From: JAHBVL01 sp963712055 | Lineage (GTDB): Bacteria; Chloroflexota; Chloroflexia; Thermomicrobiales; UBA6265 | NCBI GenBank assembly: GCA_963712055.1 | Contig: CAVQGN010000008.1 | Location: 12,287-76,286, forward strand | Reading direction: 5' to 3' | DNA length: 64,000 nucleotides | In this document: positions 9,815 through 16,973 of the stretch, in pieces | How positions within the stretch are numbered: position 1 is the first letter of the stretch | How the letters are laid out: every line of letters starts with the position of its first letter | The notes under the pieces: generated by a model | What the model was told of the DNA's origin: nothing | Databases searched by the model: none | Seen by the model: the letters and a program-made list of their open reading frames with translations, nothing else | Position numbers and translations under genes: made by a program

Positions 9815-10959
9815 TGACCGTACTGTCTGGAGCCGAAGTCTTCGCTCCGGAGTCACTCGGGCGGGCTGATGTGCTTGTCGGTTTCTCCAGCATTTTGTCC
9901 GTGGCGCCGAATCTGGCGAAACCGCTTCAGACTGCCTGTAGCGATGTCAGCATTATTGACCTTCGCGGGCTCTCGCTCACACCAGGACTGATCGACAGCC
10001 ATTTTCATCCGCTTGGTGGTGGCGATCTGGCGGGAGAGGAAAACAGACGCGGAAAGGTAGACGTCAACTCCATCCTCCGGCACGGCATCACGAGTGGCGT
10101 CGGGGTCCTCGCGGCCGATACACGCGGACGCACGATCGACGGGCTTCATCTCCTGGGACTGGATTTGCGGCGGTCGGGGTTCAGTTTGTTTCATTTGTGC
10201 GGGTCGGTCACCGATCCCGTCGCATCAATCAGCGGCTCGGTAGCCAAGGACGTGGCTCACGTAGACGCGTGCCTGGGTGTGAAGATCGCCATCTCGGAGT
10301 CTCTTTGTGAGGTCGCCGCGGAAGAACTCGGGAAAAGCGCGATCGAATCGGTCTCAGGTGCGAGGTTGGCGGGCAAAACTGGAATGGTCCATCTTCATGT
10401 CGGAAATCAGGAGAGCGGGCTCGACCCGCTCTATGACCTGATAGACCGAACGGGCTTGCCAGCGTCTGTTTTCCAGCCCACCCACGTCAACCGGTTGGTT
10501 CCCGATTTGATGGCAAGCGCGATTCCGTTCATCGCAGATGGCGGCACAGTCGACCTGACGGCAACTCTCCCGTTCGGCGGTGGTCCGGCAGATCGCCTTC
10601 GTCTGGTGGATGCTGTCGACAGACTACTTGTCCTCGGGGCGCCGATCGAACAGATCACTTTTTCGTCGGATGGCAATGTCACGCTGCCGACCCGAACCGC
10701 CGAGGGGACCTTTACTGGATGGCTGGAAGCCGATGCGGTCGAACTCGTCACATCCTGGCGCGAGTTCGTGCAAAAAAGCAGGTTGTCTTTCGAAACGGCG
10801 CTCCTGCCGGTAACACGCAATCCCGCGCGCGTGCTCGGTTTGGAGGGCCGAAAAGGGGTAATCGGCGAGAACGCCGATGCCGATCTGGTAGCGTGGTCGC
10901 CCGATCTGGAGCCCATTTTCGTGATGGCCGGAGGACGGATCGTGGTCGACCAGCGCTAG
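9811..10959 (+). CDS. iadA: Isoaspartyl dipeptidase (amidohydrolase superfamily)
   Basis: A 382-residue protein that should hydrolyse beta-aspartyl dipeptides formed when damaged proteins are degraded. IadA landmarks: LTPGLIDSHFHPLGGG (HxH metal ligands), HGITSGVGVL, GVKIAISE (the Lys expected to be carboxylated), MVHLHVG and PTHVNR (His ligands), and FSSDGN (catalytic Asp). Length is close to the E. coli enzyme (390). It overlaps the upstream thioredoxin-like gene by 4 nt. Its placement next to peptidase genes on the opposite strand fits peptide recycling. Confidence 0.88.
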   Translation: MMTVLSGAEVFAPESLGRADVLVGFSSILSVAPNLAKPLQTACSDVSIIDLRGLSLTPGLIDSHFHPLGGGDLAGEENRRGKVDVNSILRHGITSGVGVLAADTRGRTIDGLHLLGLDLRRSGFSLFHLCGSVTDPVASISGSVAKDVAHVDACLGVKIAISESLCEVAAEELGKSAIESVSGARLAGKTGMVHLHVGNQESGLDPLYDLIDRTGLPASVFQPTHVNRLVPDLMASAIPFIADGGTVDLTATLPFGGGPADRLRLVDAVDRLLVLGAPIEQITFSSDGNVTLPTRTAEGTFTGWLEADAVELVTSWREFVQKSRLSFETALLPVTRNPARVLGLEGRKGVIGENADADLVAWSPDLEPIFVMAGGRIVVDQR

Positions 10960-11477
10960 TCGTCGAAGATCCGGAATGGTTCCGGATAGGTGACCACGGC
11001 CTGTTGGCCAGTGAGTACTCCCGGCACGATATCGAGCGCCATGAAAGCCGGACCAGACCAGGGAGCCACCAACTGTGCGCCTAGTGCAGCCGTGAAGCCA
11101 AAGCGGGGATAGTAGGTTGGATGACCAAGAACGACCACGATTTCCGTGTCGGTGTGGCGGCAACAGGCAAGACCCGCTTCGACCAACGCAGAACCAATTC
11201 CTTGGCGCTGCCAGTCTGGCAAAACAGACACCGGAGCCAGCGCCAGAGACGGAATTGCTCGTTCCGGCGCTCTGACGTCCAGTGGCGTAAAGAGGATGTG
11301 ACCAAGCACGAGTTCGCCGTTGACTGCGACGAGCTCACAGGTGGACATGTGTTGGCGTTCGACTTCGTCAACAAACTGGGCTTCCAACGGCGATTCAAAT
11401 GCCTGTTCGAGCAAGAGACGGACGCCGACACGATCGGATGGCTGCACCGGACGGATAGCGAAATGAGTTTCTGCCAT
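10956..11477 (-). CDS. GNAT acetyltransferase, YhbS-like
   Basis: A 173-residue protein starting at the ATG at 11477 with GAGGGG upstream. Upstream in-frame starts would run through a terminator and into the next gene, so they are rejected. LAPVSVLPDWQRQGIGSALV is the acetyl-CoA binding signature (V.p..rrqGiG..L). VVVLGHPTYYPRFGF is characteristic of the YhbS subgroup. The acceptor substrate is unknown. The gene ends tail-to-tail with iadA, overlapping it by 4 nt. Confidence 0.88.
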   Translation of the reverse strand: MAETHFAIRPVQPSDRVGVRLLLEQAFESPLEAQFVDEVERQHMSTCELVAVNGELVLGHILFTPLDVRAPERAIPSLALAPVSVLPDWQRQGIGSALVEAGLACCRHTDTEIVVVLGHPTYYPRFGFTAALGAQLVAPWSGPAFMALDIVPGVLTGQQAVVTYPEPFRIFDD

Positions 11478-11523
11478 CTGGCGCCCCTCGAATGAAACAC
11501 TGAATTCACCCAGACAAACAAAT

Positions 11524-11550
11524 CCGGGACGCCTGAACGTGGCGTCCCGG
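11524..11550 (-). terminator. Intrinsic terminator of DUF1269 gene
   Basis: A 10-bp perfect stem CCGGGACGCC / GGCGTCCCGG with a 7-nt loop. On the minus strand it is followed by ATTTGTTTGT. It lies 25 nt past the stop of the DUF1269 gene. Confidence 0.85.
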
Positions 11551-11574
11551 TTGCGACCAACGGAAAGAAGGGGC

Positions 11575-12078
11575 TTACTGGCCCGAGACGCGGTCGATCT
11601 CGCTCTGAACGTGGGCAACTTCCTCATCCGATATGTCGTAGGAGTAGAATGTGCCGCCGAACTGTCCGATATCGTGAACAACTCGCTCGCGCGCGTCAGT
11701 TTGAGCGAGCATCACCATAGCGGCATCGCCGGGTTTCATCCGCTGTTCCACGGATTCGACGAAGGACTTGAAATCGTCCTCGGCCCCACTCTTGTCACTC
11801 TTCCCGATCATTCCACCAATGGCCGCGCCAGCCGCTGCTCCAACGACCGGAAGGAGGAAAATCGCACCGGTGATACCACCAATGACGCCACCTACCACTG
11901 CGCCCCTGCGGACCGGGTGTTTTTCGTTGTCGACCTCGATCTTGCCTTTTTCGTTCTTGGTAATGAGGGCTTGATCAAGAATCGATACCACACCGGCATC
12001 CTCGAGCCCTTCGGCCATCTCGAACGCGGCGTCAGCCGTTGCTTCATCATCGTAGATCACCGCAAAAAGTAGTGCCAT
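11575..12078 (-). CDS. DUF1269 domain-containing protein
   Basis: A 167-residue protein. A beta-strand-rich N-terminus (LLFAVIYDDEATADAAF...ALITKNEKGKIEVDNE) is followed by a glycine-rich hydrophobic stretch (about residues 58-92, GGVIGGITGAIFLLPVVGAA) and a conserved MKPGDAAMVMLAQ. This is the DUF1269 layout. A paralogue lies at 26124-26660. No enzymatic role is known; the glycine zipper suggests membrane association. The gene is monocistronic, closed by the hairpin at 11524-11550. Confidence 0.9.
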   Translation of the reverse strand: MALLFAVIYDDEATADAAFEMAEGLEDAGVVSILDQALITKNEKGKIEVDNEKHPVRRGAVVGGVIGGITGAIFLLPVVGAAAGAAIGGMIGKSDKSGAEDDFKSFVESVEQRMKPGDAAMVMLAQTDARERVVHDIGQFGGTFYSYDISDEEVAHVQSEIDRVSGQ

Positions 12079-12148
12079 GACGTGACGTTCCTTTCAATTG
12101 CATTTTCGGAACCTGGGTTTTCCAGGTCGGTCGATGGACTTCAGTCAA

Positions 12149-14656
12149 TTATAGACGTTCGGGCGCATCGGTTTCGCTGTCACCTGTATCCGCCGAAGGA
12201 TTCTCCGTATCTGCACGTTCGTTCAGATCAACGCCGGTTGGCGCACTTCGCAGCAAGTAGAAAGCGTATGCGAGGAGGCCTAGTCCGATCGCAACCAGAA
12301 GCCAAGCGAACTGGCTCAGCAATGTCGTTCCACGATTCAGCTGGATAAGACCCACAACGCCTATGGCAATCGTGAAAAGATTCAGGGCCACGGCTGCTTG
12401 TCGGTCTCGTCCGGTGATCCCAGCATAATCCGTCGAGGCCAGACCGATGATCCCAATCATCACCACTGCCAGGCCGAAGAAGAGTCTCCCTGTTTCAGTA
12501 GAGACCATTCCATCATACTCAGCGAAGAGCATGGCCATGCCGCCCATGAGAGCAACACCAGCGGAGAGCATTCGCAACTCAGATCGGTGCGAGGAATGCA
12601 CCAGTTTCTCACTGAGCGTTTGGTAGATCCAGAAAAAGGCCACGCCGATCATGACCAACCCAACGAGACCCCGAAAAACGTCCTCGACCCGGTTGGGCCA
12701 AAGAATCTGGAGCAGTCCCAGCACAAGAAGCACGGCGCCGAGGAGGCCGGTCGACTTCCAGAGCGGAGCCGTTCGCCAGGGTATGGAGGTGTCGACGAAA
12801 TTCGCGACCCTTGCGATCACACTCGCTCGGGTATCGACTGCCGCCTGCGAAAGGTCCTCGGCGTAGTCGGTGACCTGCGGAACGTCGGGCGTCGGCGCGA
12901 GCGGTGGTACTGAAAGTGCCGCAACTCCGGGAGAGGACATGGTCGCCAGCTGCAAATCGAGTTCGGTTTTCGGCATGCCTTCGAGGAGAGACTGGCCGTA
13001 GTCAATCGCGGCCAAGGTCGAATCACCGAGGATACTGCTGGAACTGAAGACATTCTCGGGTCCGATTGCATCGAGCGCACCCGATTTCTGCATACGGGCA
13101 CGGACGGAGTCCGCTACTCCGGCCAGGATGAACCGTCCTCCGCCAGATTCGATCTGATCGGCGTACTTGCCGATGACTTTGAAGAATGTCGTGCCGAGAT
13201 CACTTTGACCACGCACGCGCATGATCACGAACGCATTGCTGGCATCGGAGGCGTCTGGGAGCTGATGACTCATGGTGCGGGCGCCGGCGTAGAAGAGATT
13301 GCCTTCGATGTCGAGAACGGTCACCTTGTCGCTCGGCAGATCGTCTGGCGGGGATATGAGGTGGAGTTGACCATTCTCCACCACCATCTGGTTAACGACG
13401 ACGTCGATGCTCGCCCGATAAATGAAGAGCACGCCGGCGATCAGAACGCCAAACATGACAGCCTGCTGCAGGGGCACGACCAGCGTTGCCAGAAACGTGA
13501 GGAGCATCGCTGCGATCGACATCCAGGACGAGCGGGAGATGGCATAGATCGCCGCCCATTTGATTGAGAGCGCTGCGGCGTAGATCAGCAGCGCTGCCAG
13601 GGCAGCGCTGGGGATCTTGGCGAGCAGACCGTTGAACACGAGAATCACGATCAGCACCACACCGGCCTGAACGACGTTAGCAAAACGAGTAACAGCACCA
13701 GCGCTGACACTGAGAGCGGTGCCGGAAAGCGATCCCCCACCGGCCATACCGCTGAAGAAGGAGGTCGCGATGTTGGCGACTCCCTGGGATTGGAAGTCGC
13801 GGCTATCGCTGGTTTCAGATCCGTCGGGATTTGGGAACGCCTGCGCCACACCAGCGGCCTGGAGAAGACCAACGGCTCCGGTGGCAATGCCGGCAATCAG
13901 CATCGAACCGATGAACCTGAACTCAGGCAGCTCAAGTCGCGGGATGCTCGACGGGATCTCTCCGACTGTTGCGACCGATCCAAAGGAAAAAACGAGTTGA
14001 ACCACGACCGCCACCGCGAGCGCAATCAGAAGGTTGAAGTTTCCCAGTTTTGGACTCCGCGCCAGCACCAGCATGAGTGCGAGCGATCCAAGTCCGATGG
14101 CGGTCGTCGCAGGATCAACCTCTCGTAAGTTCGTTAACAACAAGGCAGTGTTTTGAAGTCTGGTACCACTTTCACCCACAAAACCGGTGAGATCCCAGAG
14201 TTGCGCCATGATGATCAGCGCCGCGATACCGGTCAGAAAACCGACCATCACCGAGTTCGAAACGAATTTCGTCAGCATCCCCAGTCCAAGAAGACCAAGC
14301 GCGAGCTGGAACACACCGGCGATCAGGGCGACGATGATGAGGCGCTGGACGCGTTCTTCGCCGGTGGTGGCACCGAGACCGTCGACGGCGACCAGTGTCA
14401 TTGCACTGGTGGTGTTGAACATCATCAACTGCGTCGACGCGGTCATGGCAGCAATCGGCGTACCGATAATCAGGGTGTAAATGCCGTAGATCGGATTGAC
14501 ACCAGCGAGAACGCCAGAAGCCATGCCATCAGGAACATTGGCGATACCGGTCGTCAGACCGGCCATGACATCCTGCTTGGAAACTTTCGGTTTGCCCGAT
14601 GCTCCGTCTCCGGAGGAACCGGCAAACCGCTCCTTGATTGTGTTCAGTTGCTCCAT
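12149..14656 (-). CDS. SulP anion transporter with STAS and extra C-terminal membrane domain
   Basis: A protein of about 835 residues from the ATG at 14656 (AGGA 7 nt upstream; a GTG at 14677 is the alternative). Residues about 20-420 are the SulP transport core, opening with the family signature GIANVPDGMASGVLAGVNPIYG and ending with many hydrophobic helices. A STAS-like domain follows (KVTVLDIEGNLFYAGA...). A further region of about 200 residues then has six or seven hydrophobic helices (for example LWKSTGLLGAVLLVLGLL) and looks like an HdeD/DUF308-type repeat; this is not part of normal SulP proteins (about 560 residues). The tail is acidic. Sulfate, bicarbonate or another anion could be the substrate. 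Confidence 0.9.
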   Translation of the reverse strand: MEQLNTIKERFAGSSGDGASGKPKVSKQDVMAGLTTGIANVPDGMASGVLAGVNPIYGIYTLIIGTPIAAMTASTQLMMFNTTSAMTLVAVDGLGATTGEERVQRLIIVALIAGVFQLALGLLGLGMLTKFVSNSVMVGFLTGIAALIIMAQLWDLTGFVGESGTRLQNTALLLTNLREVDPATTAIGLGSLALMLVLARSPKLGNFNLLIALAVAVVVQLVFSFGSVATVGEIPSSIPRLELPEFRFIGSMLIAGIATGAVGLLQAAGVAQAFPNPDGSETSDSRDFQSQGVANIATSFFSGMAGGGSLSGTALSVSAGAVTRFANVVQAGVVLIVILVFNGLLAKIPSAALAALLIYAAALSIKWAAIYAISRSSWMSIAAMLLTFLATLVVPLQQAVMFGVLIAGVLFIYRASIDVVVNQMVVENGQLHLISPPDDLPSDKVTVLDIEGNLFYAGARTMSHQLPDASDASNAFVIMRVRGQSDLGTTFFKVIGKYADQIESGGGRFILAGVADSVRARMQKSGALDAIGPENVFSSSSILGDSTLAAIDYGQSLLEGMPKTELDLQLATMSSPGVAALSVPPLAPTPDVPQVTDYAEDLSQAAVDTRASVIARVANFVDTSIPWRTAPLWKSTGLLGAVLLVLGLLQILWPNRVEDVFRGLVGLVMIGVAFFWIYQTLSEKLVHSSHRSELRMLSAGVALMGGMAMLFAEYDGMVSTETGRLFFGLAVVMIGIIGLASTDYAGITGRDRQAAVALNLFTIAIGVVGLIQLNRGTTLLSQFAWLLVAIGLGLLAYAFYLLRSAPTGVDLNERADTENPSADTGDSETDAPERL

Positions 14657-14714
14657 TCCACCATCCTGATGCTGCACCTGACTCGGCTCACGATACCACT
14701 CCCAAGCGGATGAA

Positions 14715-16004
14715 TCACGTCAGAACATCCGCGGTCGTTCGCTCATCGGCCATCTCTGATGGCTCGTAGAACAATGAAGCAGCTGCAGCTGAGGGCGGAA
14801 AGCCATCGAGCCGGTTCATGATATACACGACGAGTGCCCTGGCAATCGCAATCGCAGGAAGGGCAATCACGATTCCGATCGCCCCTCCAACTGCCCCTCC
14901 GATTGCCAGGCCGATCAGCACGAGCGAGGCCGGGAGTTCGATAGAGTCGCCCTGAATTTTCGGCGAGATGAACCAGCCTTCGAGCGCCTGGACTACCCCG
15001 AAAACGACGGCGGCGAGCAGCGCCTTGTCCGGCTGTGTCACGAGGATGATCGGAAAAGAAATGAAGAAGGCGATCCACGGACCAAGGATCGGGACGATCT
15101 CGCCGACAAACGCAATGATCCCCAGGGATATCCAGATATCGACTCCGATGACCCAGTACCCGAGGCCGGTGATCGCGCCGACGATGATCGACGTCACGAT
15201 CACGCCCCTGGTGTACGAAGCCATGATGCTGTCCGTGAAACCAAACACCTCGATGGTGTCGTCGACCCAGCGTTCGGGAAGAAGCTTGCGAATTCGCGCT
15301 TCGGTTCCTGGGCGATCGATAAGAAAATAGACGGCGAACAAGGGGACCACCACAAACGAGAAGATTGCACTCACCAGACTGCCGGTGACACTGAAGAGAT
15401 AGCTCAACACATCGGTGATGCCACCGATGATCTTCTGGCCAAGATTGCTTACGTTCTCATCGAGCCAGACCTGGACATCCTCTGGAACCGATTCGGCATA
15501 CCACTCGCCAATGCTGCCGCTATCAGTCGCATCCTCCCAATACTCGGGGAAGGTGTCAGCCAGTGAGGCGAGTTCGTCGACTACGGGTTCCGCGAGGAGG
15601 TAGATCAAGCCAAAGATCATGCCCAGGACGACCACCATCGTTCCCAATGTGGCAATTGGGCGGTGCAAACCACCGAATCGGCCGGTGCTCGGCAGCCACG
15701 ACTCCACTCGCCGGACCAGCGGCAGAATCATGTAGGACAGAACGACGGCGAGAATGTATGGTCCAAGCGTTTCGCGGGCAAGATAGAGCACATATCCAAG
15801 GATGATCAGAACGGCGAGAGTGAACACGTGGCGCGATTTGATTTCCATCCAGAAGGGTAGGTCGCCATTGTTCCGATTCGCCGAGCTACCAGTGACATGT
15901 TCGCTCAGTTCCGGCATCGACTCTCCCCGATCTGGTGCAACCGGGCCGTCCGTTTCGTCCGAGTTCTCTGCAGCGTGTTCCGATCGAGATTGATCCTGGT
16001 TCAC
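14715..16004 (-). CDS. AI-2E (YdiK/PerM) family transporter
   Basis: A 429-residue membrane protein. The first 55 residues are hydrophilic and acidic. Helices then occur in the AI-2E order, with signatures YILAVVLSYMILPLVRRVE near the N-terminus and GEIVPILGPWIAFFIS followed by the C-terminal SPKIQGDSIELPASLVLIG. It starts at a GTG that overlaps the stop of the upstream gene (GTGA at 16001-16004), so the two are coupled. Members export small molecules or act in ion homeostasis; the substrate here is unknown. Confidence 0.92.
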   Translation of the reverse strand: MNQDQSRSEHAAENSDETDGPVAPDRGESMPELSEHVTGSSANRNNGDLPFWMEIKSRHVFTLAVLIILGYVLYLARETLGPYILAVVLSYMILPLVRRVESWLPSTGRFGGLHRPIATLGTMVVVLGMIFGLIYLLAEPVVDELASLADTFPEYWEDATDSGSIGEWYAESVPEDVQVWLDENVSNLGQKIIGGITDVLSYLFSVTGSLVSAIFSFVVVPLFAVYFLIDRPGTEARIRKLLPERWVDDTIEVFGFTDSIMASYTRGVIVTSIIVGAITGLGYWVIGVDIWISLGIIAFVGEIVPILGPWIAFFISFPIILVTQPDKALLAAVVFGVVQALEGWFISPKIQGDSIELPASLVLIGLAIGGAVGGAIGIVIALPAIAIARALVVYIMNRLDGFPPSAAAASLFYEPSEMADERTTADVLT

Positions 16005-16774
16005 TGATGGGTAGCCTCCCCGACGGAGATACCTTGCGCACGCTGCAGCGCTTCTCCCGCCTCCTCCATCCTCAGATCAGACGCTCCATGCGCTCGTATG
16101 AGCAGCATGACGCAAAGAACGGTGAGCCAAGCGGGGAAGATGAGCACAACGATCGGATCGAGACTGGAGGTCAACAGCAGTAGCACTCCCAGCGCATATC
16201 CGCTCACTGCAAACCAGGAAGGCAGTACCTTGCTCTTTCGGCCAATCGAGGATGTCGCGAACACAATCATCGCGGCCATGCGCATGGCAAAAACGAGAAG
16301 CAGCGCCGAGCCATATTGAGGGAATTGCCGATAGGCGTCCACGTCACCTAGCACATCTTCAGAATCGACAACCAGCGAAATCACCGACATTGCGCTCCCC
16401 GCTGCGAAAACGAGGACAACGTAGATGACACCGCAGACGAGAAGGATGTTGGCCAGGAGCGGCGCCAGCCGCGTGGTCGATATGCTGAGCCACGAGCGCA
16501 TCGAGACCGTGAACCAGATGAAGGCAATGCCGGCGAAGGGGATGAGATAGATCCCGGCAATCGTGACCCATCTGCGCCGATCATCGTCCTCGATAAACTC
16601 GATCAGCTCGGCATCCGATGCATTGACCGGAACGCCGTGATGCCGAATGACAAAGAACGCAACCACCAGAAGAACTGCATGGGCGATCCCGGTGGCGGCG
16701 GTGAGGTAAGCGATGCGTCGCAGAGTCTGAACCCCTCCAGAATTGGTGAGATCCGAATCGAACTCGGAAGGCAT
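16001..16774 (-). CDS. Uncharacterised polytopic membrane protein
   Basis: A 257-residue protein from the ATG at 16774, placed 9 nt after GGAGG; a TTG at 16816 and an ATG at 16783 are less well supported. It has five to six hydrophobic segments and a short acidic loop (ELIEFIEDDDRRR) after the first. No family is recognised. Translational coupling with the AI-2E family gene suggests they work together or are at least co-expressed. Confidence 0.75.
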   Translation of the reverse strand: MPSEFDSDLTNSGGVQTLRRIAYLTAATGIAHAVLLVVAFFVIRHHGVPVNASDAELIEFIEDDDRRRWVTIAGIYLIPFAGIAFIWFTVSMRSWLSISTTRLAPLLANILLVCGVIYVVLVFAAGSAMSVISLVVDSEDVLGDVDAYRQFPQYGSALLLVFAMRMAAMIVFATSSIGRKSKVLPSWFAVSGYALGVLLLLTSSLDPIVVLIFPAWLTVLCVMLLIRAHGASDLRMEEAGEALQRAQGISVGEATHQ

Positions 16775-16890
16775 CCGGACCATCCTCCTGGAAGCAGCAA
16801 AAGCAGAATTTCCCAAACTCGTGTGGACTATGATGCGTGCTCAGACGAGTAGTGTCAATTCACGACCTGTCACCCTGTACTGGACATGAG

Positions 16891-16920
16891 AGAGCCCCGG
16901 TGGAGTACCACCGGGGCTCT
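16891..16920 (-). terminator. Terminator of giant repeat-protein gene
   Basis: A 13-bp perfect stem AGAGCCCCGGTGG / CCACCGGGGCTCT with tetraloop AGTA. It lies 54 nt past the stop of the glycine-rich gene on the minus strand. The T tract is weak. Confidence 0.75.
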
Positions 16921-16973
16921 TCTCATCCATCACGACGGTTCGTGATGTCGGCTCCTCGCCGAGTTTCGTGCGC

